A DNA stretch of 15,579 nt. It comes from JAFDVN01 sp035758545 (GTDB lineage: Bacteria > Acidobacteriota > Holophagae > Holophagales > Holophagaceae). The position numbers and the translations under genes were made by a program. The first letter of the stretch is position 1; every line of letters starts with the position of its first letter. Under the pieces are notes generated by a model. The model was not told the origin of the DNA. It did not search any database and worked only from the letters and a program-made list of their open reading frames with translations. Below are positions 1 to 6,593 of the stretch, piece after piece. The DNA is taken from positions 1-15,579 of the forward strand of contig DASTWQ010000130.1 in assembly GCA_035758545.1 (NCBI GenBank). Reading direction: 5' to 3'.

Positions 1-471
1 GAGAAGGCCGCGGCGCAGGATGAGGCGGCCGCCGAAGGCGGGCGCGGTTTCCTGGATACCGCCTGCGTAAACGACGGCGAGGCCCAGGCTCCTGAGGAGG
101 CGCTCCCCCTGGATGGGTCCCTCCCGGGCCTGCTGGAGCCCCAGGCGGTCCCGAAGGGGGGCCCCGAAGAGGGCCCGCAGGAGGCCCCCAGGCCACCGCC
201 CACCGTCCGGCCGCCCTCCTGGAGGCAGTTAATGGACCAGCTCCCCCTCGGGGAGTGGGTGGCTGTGATGGTGGCGCGCATGGCGTCCGCGCGGCGCTAC
301 ATCGCGGGCCTGATCCTCAAGACGCGCGGAGGCGTGTGGTTCACCCTCGACGGCCGCCCCCTGGGCGCTGGCGAGCCGGAGCGGAGCCCCGAGCCCTTCC
401 GCCGTGCCCCTCGCCTCCTGGCCGGAGCCTGCCCGCTGGGCGACCTCTGGGCCGGGGCCGACCTCGCCTAG
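1..471 (+). CDS. 3' part of an unrecognised gene (starts left of the window)
   Basis: The frame is open from the first base, so the gene begins outside the window and only its last 156 residues are visible. The first ~75 visible residues are acidic and proline-rich, like a disordered linker. They lead into a C-terminal segment starting near WRQLMDQLPLGEW that contains a basic, hydrophobic stretch (ARMASARRYIAGLIL) and ends in GDLWAGADLA. I see no diagnostic motif and do not recognise the family. The stop codon TAG overlaps the AGGAG ribosome binding site of the next gene, so the two are probably co-translated. Its place at the upstream end of a viral block makes a replication or regulatory protein plausible, but that is only a positional guess. 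An ATG at 232 could start a 79-residue protein, but the uninterrupted upstream frame with matching codon use argues for a longer gene. Confidence 0.6.
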   Translation, partial: EKAAAQDEAAAEGGRGFLDTACVNDGEAQAPEEALPLDGSLPGLLEPQAVPKGGPEEGPQEAPRPPPTVRPPSWRQLMDQLPLGEWVAVMVARMASARRYIAGLILKTRGGVWFTLDGRPLGAGEPERSPEPFRRAPRLLAGACPLGDLWAGADLA

Positions 472-480
472 GAGACCACC

Positions 481-684
481 ATGAGCATCCCCAACACCAA
501 GCAGAACCTCACCTTGGCCGAGGCCGTGGTCTACCTGTCCGAGAAGGGCGTCCAGACCTCCTACCGCTCCATCAAGCGGTGGATCCGGTTCGGGATGCTT
601 CAGGTCGTCAAGGTCCGCGGCCGCGCGCGCTGGGTCACCCGCGAGTCACTGGACGACCTAGTTGGAGGAACGGACGCGGAATGA
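481..684 (+). CDS. Small excisionase/MerR-like helix-turn-helix DNA-binding protein
   Basis: The 67-residue product has the layout of the single-domain HTH family used by phage excisionases and small repressors (HTH_17-like). Residues 11-20 (LTLAEAVVYL) form the first helix, residues 27-40 (TSYRSIKRWIRFGML) the recognition region, and residues 42-60 (VVKVRGRARWVTRESLDDL) the basic wing and closing helix. It has no catalytic domain, so it should act by binding DNA as a recombination directionality factor or transcription regulator. The start is supported by AGGAG six bases before the ATG, overlapping the previous stop. An 18-bp inverted repeat spans its own stop codon and could be its operator. 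I am confident of the fold from sequence pattern; the excisionase-versus-repressor role is inferred. Confidence 0.75.
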   Translation: MSIPNTKQNLTLAEAVVYLSEKGVQTSYRSIKRWIRFGMLQVVKVRGRARWVTRESLDDLVGGTDAE

Positions 685-698
685 CCCCACGGGGTCAT
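681..698. promoter_or_regulatory. 18-bp perfect inverted repeat over the stop of the HTH gene
   Basis: ATGACCCC and GGGGTCAT are exact complements separated by two bases. The arms overlap the TGA stop of the HTH gene at 682-684. As DNA it could be a dimer-binding operator. As RNA it would fold only a short hairpin with a CACG-type loop, and no T-tract follows, so an intrinsic terminator is less likely. Confidence 0.45.
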
Positions 699-730
699 GG
701 CGGGGCGGCGCTGGGTACGCGGTGGGGGGG

Positions 731-771
731 CCCTGGGGTGGTGCTGGGGCCGCCCTGGGGTGACGCTGGGG
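731..771. repeat. Pair of 19-bp direct repeats with 22-bp period
   Basis: CCCTGGGGTGGTGCTGGGG at 731-749 and CCCTGGGGTGACGCTGGGG at 753-771 differ at two positions and are separated by CCG. The 22-bp period is about two helical turns, so bound proteins would sit on the same face of the DNA, as with iterons. They lie in the ~190-base non-coding stretch between the HTH gene and the large coiled-coil gene. The function is unknown. Confidence 0.55.
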
Positions 772-790
772 AGACGGATGGGGTGATGGG

Positions 791-832
791 TTTCCGGCCA
801 CGAGGGGCCACAAGGGGCCACAAGGGGCCACC
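791..832. repeat. Decamer array, copy 1
   Basis: A TTTCCGGCCA leader is followed by three 10-bp units (CGAGGGGCCA, CAAGGGGCCA, CAAGGGGCCA) and a terminal C. It ends 42 bases before the ATG at 875. Near-identical 42-bp copies occur at 2501-2542 and 7259-7300, differing only in whether each unit starts CA or CG. Repeated GGCC cores can pair with each other as well as act as phased direct repeats. Confidence 0.9.
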
Positions 833-874
833 CGAGGCAGCGCCAGGTCGGAAGCTGCTCCCTGGAGGTGGACC

Positions 875-2497
875 ATGGGCGGACTGAGCCCGGAGACCCG
901 CGAGACCGTGCTCCCGCGGGGCGTTGCCGGATTGGGCGAGGGCAGTGGAGAGGGTGAGGGCTTCCTCCTCTCCGAGCCGGAACGGGCGACGATCTACAAG
1001 GAGGCGGGCCGCCAGGAGGCGCTGGGCGTGGCCCAGGCGACGGCCCGCGGCGAGGCGCGGGCCGCGGCGCGGGAAGAGGTGGCCCGGGCCCTGGGCGAGC
1101 GCAACGAGAAGACCTCGGCGCTCAAGGACTTCCTCCGGAGCCTGGAAGAGCATGTAACCCGGGGGCCCGAGCAGCCCCAGGAGGCCGGGAAGTCGGAGGT
1201 GGTCTGGCGCCTGAGCAGGCTGGAGGAGAACGGCGGGCCCCGGCCCACGGAGCTGTTCCAGAAGGCCTGGACCTTCAGCCCGGAGGAGGCGCTGGCCCTC
1301 GGCGATCCGAACTTCGAGGGGAGGACCCTCGAGTGGGCCAAGGAGGCCGGGAAGTTCGGCAAGTACCGCTGGCGGATCCTGGGCTGGGTGAACGGGGAGA
1401 ACACCCTGGATACCAGCTACACCGTGTCCGTGGAGCCGCCGCCGGGCTACATCCCGCCGGTGGATCCGCGCCGGCCCGACCCCGACCCCGCACCGCCACC
1501 GGCGCCCGCGGATCCGCTGGCACAGGTCAGGAGCAGCCTCCAGATCGTGGGCGAGCTGCAGAAGGCCATAGGCGGCGGGGGCTCCAGCGCGGCCGCGGAG
1601 AGCGTGGCGCGCCTGGCGGGCGAGATGGACGGCCGCCGGAAGGCGGAGGACGAGGCCCGGGCGCGCATGCGCGAGATGGAGGACCGCCACCGCAAGGAGC
1701 TGGAGGACCGCGAGGCCGCAGCCTACAAGCGCGGCCTGGAGGAAGGGGACCGCAAGGCCCGCTGGGAGCTGGAGGACAAGATCCGCGAGCTGCAGTGGAA
1801 GCTCCGCCAGGAGGAGGGCCCGGACATGATCGACAAGATTGTGGGCCTCGCCGGCGGGCCCGAGGGCGTGTCCGGCCTGATCAGCGCTGTGGTCGGCGCG
1901 CTCAACCGGAAGCCGGCCGCCGGTGCACGGCCCGGCGCCCCGCCGCCGCCCCCGCGCGCCCGCCTCGCTCCGTCCCCGGGTGCTGCAAAGGTGCCGCAGG
2001 CCCCCGCGCCCGCCGCCAGCTCCGCCGGTCGCGAGCCCTCCCGGGCCGAGCATGTCGAGGCCATGGCGAAGCTCGGCGAGGCCCTGAGCCTCCTGGAGGA
2101 GTTCGAGGAAGAGAACCCCGGCGCCGATGCCTCGATCCCCCAGGCCATCGACCTCCTGCACCAGGCGCAGGAGGCCGGCATGGCGGACGGGCCGCTCGCC
2201 TCTTGGTGGGCTGCCTGGGAGTCGAACCTGGGCCCGATGGTGGACCACATCCTGAAGACGGCGGAGGAACCCGTGATGGACCTGAACGGCCTGAAGGCCC
2301 TGCTCATCCAGCGCCTCGATGAGGGCGCATCCGACGAGGCGATCATCGCCGAGGCCCGGAGCGTCCTCTCGCCCGAGCAGCAGGCCGAGTGGCTGCCCAT
2401 GCTCAAGGCCATGCCCAAGGTCTTCCTGGGCCGCCTGCTCGGGGTGCCCCACCACCAGGAGCGCCTGGCCCAGCTGGTGGACGGCCTCACCGCCTGA
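875..2497 (+). CDS. Large coiled-coil protein of unknown function (viral block)
   Basis: The 540-residue product is soluble-looking with no signal peptide or membrane segment. Residues ~40-90 are alanine/arginine-rich helix. Around residues 160-195 lies a short beta-rich segment (GKYRWRILGWVNGENTLDTS) ending in PPPGYIPP, followed by a proline-rich linker. A highly charged, long coiled coil spans about residues 240-318. A second proline-rich linker precedes a helical C-terminal domain from about residue 395. No Walker, nuclease or protease motif is visible. The start is well supported by GGAGG six bases before the ATG. Flanking decamer repeats sit upstream (791-832) and three bases after its stop (2501-2542). 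The architecture suggests an oligomeric scaffold, DNA-binding or morphogenesis factor, but I do not recognise the family. Confidence 0.8.
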   Translation: MGGLSPETRETVLPRGVAGLGEGSGEGEGFLLSEPERATIYKEAGRQEALGVAQATARGEARAAAREEVARALGERNEKTSALKDFLRSLEEHVTRGPEQPQEAGKSEVVWRLSRLEENGGPRPTELFQKAWTFSPEEALALGDPNFEGRTLEWAKEAGKFGKYRWRILGWVNGENTLDTSYTVSVEPPPGYIPPVDPRRPDPDPAPPPAPADPLAQVRSSLQIVGELQKAIGGGGSSAAAESVARLAGEMDGRRKAEDEARARMREMEDRHRKELEDREAAAYKRGLEEGDRKARWELEDKIRELQWKLRQEEGPDMIDKIVGLAGGPEGVSGLISAVVGALNRKPAAGARPGAPPPPPRARLAPSPGAAKVPQAPAPAASSAGREPSRAEHVEAMAKLGEALSLLEEFEEENPGADASIPQAIDLLHQAQEAGMADGPLASWWAAWESNLGPMVDHILKTAEEPVMDLNGLKALLIQRLDEGASDEAIIAEARSVLSPEQQAEWLPMLKAMPKVFLGRLLGVPHHQERLAQLVDGLTA

Positions 2498-2500
2498 CGG

Positions 2501-2542
2501 TTTCCGGCCACAAGGGGCCACAAGGGGCCACGAGGGGCCACC
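2501..2542. repeat. Decamer array, copy 2
   Basis: A TTTCCGGCCA leader is followed by CAAGGGGCCA, CAAGGGGCCA, CGAGGGGCCA and CC. It begins three bases after the stop of the coiled-coil gene and ends about 33 bases before the ATG at 2575, so it almost fills this short intergenic gap. Confidence 0.9.
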
Positions 2543-2574
2543 GGCCCGGAGCGGGGAGCCGAGGCTAACCGGGC

Positions 2575-3366
2575 ATGGACGCCCAGCTGACCTACATCCT
2601 CTGGCACTACCGGCCGCCCGCCTTCTCCCCCACGGCGAAGGCGGCGGCCCAGGCCGCGCAGGAGGAGCGAAGCCGGAGCGCCTGCGGAAGCGCCCCCAAA
2701 GCGCAGCCTTGCACCTGCAAGGGCCCCGCGGCGCCTCAGCCCCAGGGCCAGGCGAAGGCCGGCGGACTGCAGGGGCTCCATGGCCGGCCTGCCGGGCCCC
2801 GCGACGGCCGCCCGATGCCGCGCCGGCCGCTCCCGCCGCTGACCCCGGGCGTGGTGCGGACCTACACCGTCCTGGGCGGGAACGACAGCGAGACGGACCA
2901 GAAGGTGGCCCTGCTCATCGAGCGGATCATCAAGCCCGCGCTCACGCGCAAGCTGGGCTGGACGCGCGCCCTGCTCTCCGAGATCCTCGCGGGCTCTCCC
3001 CGCCGGGTGAATGGCCACGCGAAGGCGCTGGAGGCCGTCCGGATCTTCGAGTGGGTCCGCTCCCGGATCCGCTATGTGAACGATCCGCACGGCCAGGAGC
3101 TGTTCACGGAGCTGGAGCTGATGCTGAAGCGCGGCATGGGCGACTGCGACGACATGGCCGCGCTGCTCGTGACCCTGTTCCTGGCGGCCGGCATCCCGGC
3201 GCGCCTGCGGGTGATCAAGACCAAGAAATCGAAGGGCTGGGCGCACATCTACCCGGTCGCGTTCGTGGACGGGAAGTGGCGGGCCTTCGACGCCACGGAG
3301 CCCCGCGCCGCGGGCTGGGAATACCCCACGCCCACGGCCCAGAAGGACTACGAGGTGAAGCTGTGA
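2575..3366 (+). CDS. Transglutaminase-like cysteine-fold protein
   Basis: The 263-residue protein has a disordered N-terminal third rich in Ala, Pro and Gly (residues ~15-95) and a transglutaminase-like core. The core shows the family's Cys-His-Asp arrangement: C191 in MGDCDDMAALL, H224 in WAHIYPV and D239 in AFDATEP. A preceding helix (IFEWVRSRIRYVNDP) is the usual lead-in to the catalytic cysteine. Members of this fold are peptidases, amidases or transglutaminases. In a virus it could cleave peptidoglycan cross-links, process capsid precursors or cross-link virion proteins, and I cannot choose between these from sequence. GAGG lies ten bases before the ATG. Its stop overlaps the GTG start of the next gene (GTGA), suggesting translational coupling. 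Confidence 0.85.
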   Translation: MDAQLTYILWHYRPPAFSPTAKAAAQAAQEERSRSACGSAPKAQPCTCKGPAAPQPQGQAKAGGLQGLHGRPAGPRDGRPMPRRPLPPLTPGVVRTYTVLGGNDSETDQKVALLIERIIKPALTRKLGWTRALLSEILAGSPRRVNGHAKALEAVRIFEWVRSRIRYVNDPHGQELFTELELMLKRGMGDCDDMAALLVTLFLAAGIPARLRVIKTKKSKGWAHIYPVAFVDGKWRAFDATEPRAAGWEYPTPTAQKDYEVKL

Positions 3367-4301
3367 CCGATGTGATGGTGGAAACTCTGGAGGGCCTCGG
3401 CATGCTGCCGATGGACCGCATGGAGGGCGGCGCCCTGCGCCTCCCCCTTCTCCGCCGGCCGTTCGTGAAGACGGCCGAGCCCACGCTGACCCGGCCCACC
3501 CGGCCCCTGTTCCTGGACCGGCTGTTCCCCCGGGGCAACACCGGGATCGTCCCTCCGAACCGCCAGGGCAACACCGGGATCGTGCCCCCCTGGCGCATCC
3601 CCTTCCAGCCGCGGCCCCAGGGCGCGAGCGAATCCAAGCCCGCGACGCCTCTGCCGCTTCCGGCGCCGGGCAACACCGGCGTCGTGCCCCCCAAGGCTTC
3701 GGCCATCGTCACGCAGGATGCGCCGGTGTACCAGAAGCCCACGGTGGACGAGGGCGTCTGGACGCCGCCGGACGATGCGCTGGTGTCGGACCAGTGGGCC
3801 ATGGATGCGGGCGTGGACGCCGGCCTGCAGGATGACCTCTACGCCTCTCAGGACTACCAGGCCGACTCGGAGGATGCGGGCTCGGACTCGAGCCTGTGGG
3901 GCCTCGGCGACCTGACGCCGATCCCCGCGATCTACCCCGCCCAGGCGAGCCCCCTCGATGCCTCCAGCTCCTCGGGCGGCTTCCTGAGCACCCTCGGCAA
4001 CTTCCTGAGCACCACTCTCCCGACCGCTGCTCAGGTCTACGCCAGCGTCCAGGCCACCAAGCAGGGCAACCCCATGCTGGGCGCCCAGGTGGGCCAGCAG
4101 GCCAGCACGCGGCCGGTGCAGCCCATGGCGGGCGGCTACGGGCCGATGGCTCCGGCCTACAGCGGCCCGGCCTACTCCGGCCCCAGCTGGTTCTCCGAGC
4201 GGACCATCTTCCCCAGCCTCAGCAACGGCGCTGTGGTTGGGATCGTGGCCGCCGCGGCCGTGGGCCTCCTCGTCGTGCTCAAGAAGCGTCGGGGGGCGTG
4301 A
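3363..4301 (+). CDS. Proline-rich protein with C-terminal membrane anchor and GNTG-VPP repeats
   Basis: The GTG start at 3363 overlaps the previous stop; no ATG or GTG earlier in this frame fits the upstream gene. The 312-residue product is mostly low-complexity and extended (Pro, Ala, Asp, Ser rich). It ends in one hydrophobic helix at about residues 289-306 followed by KKRRGA, so the bulk should project from a membrane. The octapeptide GNTG(I/V)VPP occurs three times, at residues 58-65, 69-76 and 103-110. C-terminal residues ~255-280 are Gly/Tyr/Ser rich (YSGPAYSGPSW). I recognise no family. Tail-anchored topology next to other single-pass proteins suggests a virion membrane protein. The stop overlaps the ATG of the following gene (TGATG). 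Confidence 0.75.
   Translation: MTDVMVETLEGLGMLPMDRMEGGALRLPLLRRPFVKTAEPTLTRPTRPLFLDRLFPRGNTGIVPPNRQGNTGIVPPWRIPFQPRPQGASESKPATPLPLPAPGNTGVVPPKASAIVTQDAPVYQKPTVDEGVWTPPDDALVSDQWAMDAGVDAGLQDDLYASQDYQADSEDAGSDSSLWGLGDLTPIPAIYPAQASPLDASSSSGGFLSTLGNFLSTTLPTAAQVYASVQATKQGNPMLGAQVGQQASTRPVQPMAGGYGPMAPAYSGPAYSGPSWFSERTIFPSLSNGAVVGIVAAAAVGLLVVLKKRRGA
3534..3692 (+). repeat. Three copies of a GNTG(I/V)VPP-coding repeat
   Basis: The 24-base units lie at 3534-3557, 3567-3590 and 3669-3692. They share GGCAACACCGG and encode GNTGIVPP, GNTGIVPP and GNTGVVPP. Copies one and two are separated by three codons, and copy three is further away. Identity is kept at both DNA and protein level, consistent with internal duplication under selection for a short binding or spacer motif. 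Confidence 0.75.
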
Positions 4302-5401
4302 TGGCCTGCATGACCGCTGCCCGCCAGGAGCGGATGGTGCAGCGCGCCGCGGTGGACCTCTTCCGGGCGCTGCGGGAGGCGCTGCAGACCCAGGATCCCG
4401 ACGAGGTGTTCCAGCCCGATCCCTGGGGGGATGAGGAGCTGGAGGACTTCGGACTCGAAGAGGACTGGGGCCCCGACGAGGAGGCGCCTGGCCTGGAGGG
4501 CCTCGGCAGCTTCCTGAAGAAGGCCTTCAAGGCGGTGACGAAGGTGGTCCGGGCGCCGATCAAGCTCATCAGCCCGAAGCTCGCGTCCAACATGGAGAAG
4601 ATCGACAACAAGATCATCGACAACCTGGACTCCATCCACACCAAGATCAACGACGCCGCGAAGAAGCTGGGGAAGTCCGTCGCCAAGGCCCTCGGGAAGA
4701 ACTGGAAGTGGATCGCGGTGGTCGCGGCCATCGCCATCACGATCTACACCATGGGCAGCGGCGCCACCATCGCCGCGCACATGCTCTCCGGCATGCAGGC
4801 CCTCGGCCATGCCATCGCCACCGGCGCGGCGGCGGTGGGCCATGCGGTGGCCTCCGGCGCCTCGACGGTGGGTCACTTCCTCGTGGGTGGCAGCGCCGCG
4901 GGCGCGGGCGCCGCTGGAGCCGCCGGCGCCAGCACGGCGGCCGGCGTGGGCGCCGCGTCCTCGGGCTGGATCGCCACCGCGGGCAAGCTCGCCCTCTCGG
5001 CCGCTTCCGCGCTCTACAACAAGGCCAAGGTCTCGGACCTCTCCCAGGCGCAGGCCCAGGCGATGCTCCAGGCGCAGGAGCAGGGGGTGAACCTGGGCGC
5101 GGATGATCCGCAGCTGCAGGCGGCCCTCCAGCAGCGCGCCCAGATCCCCGGCCTCGGCATCCCCACGGACGCGAACGGGAACCCGCTCGTGGATCCCGCG
5201 CAGGTGGGCGCCGGCGTCCTCCTGCCGGACGGCACCGTGACCCCGGGCGGCCCGGTCATGGCCGGGACCCTCGCGGCCCCCATGGGCGGCTACGGCGGAG
5301 GTGGCGGCGCCGGATTCGGCGGCGCCGGCCTTCCGTCATGGCTCCTCCCGGCGGCCCTCGGCGGGGGCCTCCTGCTGGCCCTCACCCTGGCGAAGCGGTA
5401 G
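4301..5401 (+). CDS. Glycine/alanine-rich membrane protein, candidate virion membrane protein
   Basis: The 366-residue protein starts at an ATG sharing a base with the previous stop; a second ATG at 4310 is a weaker alternative. An acidic N-terminal region (DEELEDFGLEEDWGPDEE) is followed by an amphipathic basic helix (LGSFLKKAFKAVTKVV) and a helical segment. A membrane segment begins at W137 (WIAVVAAIAITIYTM). Residues ~160-215 are small-residue hydrophobic repeats with periodic GHA(I/V)A motifs. After a Gln/Ala-rich stretch and a glycine-rich linker (MGGYGGGGGAGFGGAG), a last hydrophobic helix lies at about 347-364, ending in KR. I recognise no enzymatic motif. The pattern resembles phage membrane-insertion or DNA-delivery proteins, but that is inferred from topology and context only. 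Confidence 0.78.
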   Translation: MACMTAARQERMVQRAAVDLFRALREALQTQDPDEVFQPDPWGDEELEDFGLEEDWGPDEEAPGLEGLGSFLKKAFKAVTKVVRAPIKLISPKLASNMEKIDNKIIDNLDSIHTKINDAAKKLGKSVAKALGKNWKWIAVVAAIAITIYTMGSGATIAAHMLSGMQALGHAIATGAAAVGHAVASGASTVGHFLVGGSAAGAGAAGAAGASTAAGVGAASSGWIATAGKLALSAASALYNKAKVSDLSQAQAQAMLQAQEQGVNLGADDPQLQAALQQRAQIPGLGIPTDANGNPLVDPAQVGAGVLLPDGTVTPGGPVMAGTLAAPMGGYGGGGGAGFGGAGLPSWLLPAALGGGLLLALTLAKR

Positions 5402-5404
5402 GCC

Positions 5405-5674
5405 ATGAGCGCGCCGAGCATCTCCATTTCTCCCATCCTCTCCGTGGACCAGGGCGTGGCCGTCGCCCGCTACCTCCGCGGCGAGGGCCCCAAGCCCGCT
5501 GACCTCCCCCAGGGCTACATCCTGCCCAACGGCGAACCTGCCCACGCGGCGCCGGCCGGAGTCCCCTCCGCCTCGGTGGACATCGTCTCCAAGCCCTTCC
5601 CCTGGGCCTGGGTCGCGGTGGGCCTGCTCGCGCTGGGCGCGGTGGCCCTCGTGGCGCGGAATCGGAGGGGCTGA
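5405..5674 (+). CDS. Small single-pass membrane protein
   Basis: The 89-residue product has a polar N-terminal ~65 residues and one C-terminal transmembrane helix starting at about residue 67 (WAWVAVGLLALGAVALVA), ending in RNRRG. This gives a tail-anchored topology with the positive end inside. Only three bases separate it from the preceding stop, and its own stop shares a base with the next ATG (TGATG), so it belongs to the same translation unit. No family is recognised. One of several tail-anchored proteins in this block, probably a viral membrane component. Confidence 0.75.
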   Translation: MSAPSISISPILSVDQGVAVARYLRGEGPKPADLPQGYILPNGEPAHAAPAGVPSASVDIVSKPFPWAWVAVGLLALGAVALVARNRRG

Positions 5675-6468
5675 TGTACGCCGAGCAGTTCAGCGTCCGC
5701 CCCTGGCTGGAGGAGCCCGCGAAGTGGCTCCAGTGGGTGGCCTACGGCCTCAACCAGCAGGCGGACCTCGGCACGGTCAGCTACAACCTCCAGCAGTTCT
5801 GGAACGCCCTCAATGCCGCGAAGGCGCAGGCCAAGACTCAGCAGGACTGGGGCGAGGTCGAGACCCTCGACGGCCTGGGCCAGTTCCACTTCAAGCGCTA
5901 CTGCACCGCCATGCAGAGCGCCGCCTTGAAGCGCCTCAACGACTACGCCTCGGCCAGCGGCTTCGCGGTGGGCGTCGGGGCCTACGCCCTGACGGGAGGC
6001 CTGACCCTCGCCTTCCCCTCCCTCGCGGACAAGCTGATGGGCTGGGCCAACGGCATGGACGCGACGGCGCAGGCCCTCGCCCAGCAGGCCCAGGACTGGG
6101 GTTCCAAGGCCCAGGCCGCGGCGGACGCCTCCGCGCAGCTCGCCGCCAAGGCCGCCGCGGACCTCCGCGCGGCCGGAGCCCCGGCCGGGCAGGCCACGAA
6201 CCTCCAGACGGTGGCGAGGAGCGCCCAGGTCGGGGCCAGCACCACGAACACCTGGGCCAAGGGCCAGGCCCAGAACATCCTGGGCGATCCGAACCCCCTG
6301 GACTTCTTCGGGATCCCCTGGTGGGTCTGGGCGGCCGCGGCCGGAACCCTGGCCGTCTTCCTTCTGGCGGATGAGGGCCCGCGCGTGGCCCGCTCCGTCC
6401 GGCGCGTGGCGACCCGCGCCGCCTCGCGCGGCGCGAAGACCGCCCGCCTCGCGGCGGTGCTCCTGTGA
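5674..6468 (+). CDS. Alanine-rich membrane protein with two hydrophobic regions
   Basis: The 264-residue product begins with an aromatic, amphipathic segment (EEPAKWLQWVAYGLNQQ). A first hydrophobic, glycine-rich region lies at about 95-115, a long alanine/glutamine-rich helix follows at ~120-200, and a strong membrane helix starts at W216 (WWVWAAAAGTLAVFLLA). It ends in a very basic tail (RSVRRVATRAASRGAKTARL). A basic tail of this kind could face packaged DNA if the protein sits in an internal virion membrane; this is inference. The start overlaps the previous stop and the end overlaps the GTG of the next small gene. No known family recognised. Confidence 0.78.
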   Translation: MYAEQFSVRPWLEEPAKWLQWVAYGLNQQADLGTVSYNLQQFWNALNAAKAQAKTQQDWGEVETLDGLGQFHFKRYCTAMQSAALKRLNDYASASGFAVGVGAYALTGGLTLAFPSLADKLMGWANGMDATAQALAQQAQDWGSKAQAAADASAQLAAKAAADLRAAGAPAGQATNLQTVARSAQVGASTTNTWAKGQAQNILGDPNPLDFFGIPWWVWAAAAGTLAVFLLADEGPRVARSVRRVATRAASRGAKTARLAAVLL

Positions 6469-6593
6469 CCGCGCTCCTCTCCACCCGCACGGCCCGGCTG
6501 CTGGACGCCCTCGCGGTGGCCTGGATCGGCCTGCCCGTGCTGACGCTCGCTGGCGAGGCGCTGGGCCGGGCTCGCACCTGGGGGCGCGCATGA
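6465..6593 (+). CDS. Tiny 42-residue membrane protein in a double overlap
   Basis: A GTG at 6465 overlaps the preceding TGA (GTGA) and the frame ends in a TGA at 6591-6593 that overlaps the ATG of the next gene (ATGA). The product is 42 residues with a hydrophobic helix (LLDALAVAWIGLPVLTLAG) and a basic end. Without it there would be a gap of about 120 bases in a chain whose genes otherwise all overlap or nearly touch. GC-rich third codon positions also favour coding. Function is unknown; it may be a minor virion membrane protein. Confidence 0.6.
   Translation: MTALLSTRTARLLDALAVAWIGLPVLTLAGEALGRARTWGRA

Noticed and set aside
791..832. CRISPR-like repeat array
   Set aside because: Units are contiguous 10-mers without spacers, and no cas genes are nearby.
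255..887. 210-codon + strand frame overlapping the first two genes
   Set aside because: It overlaps the HTH gene and the repeats, has Arg/Pro/Gly-rich shadow composition, and has no ribosome site.
695..2521. 608-codon open frame on the - strand
   Set aside because: Long open antisense frames are common in very GC-rich genes. The + strand gene has a strong ribosome site and sensible domains, and the antisense protein is low-complexity.
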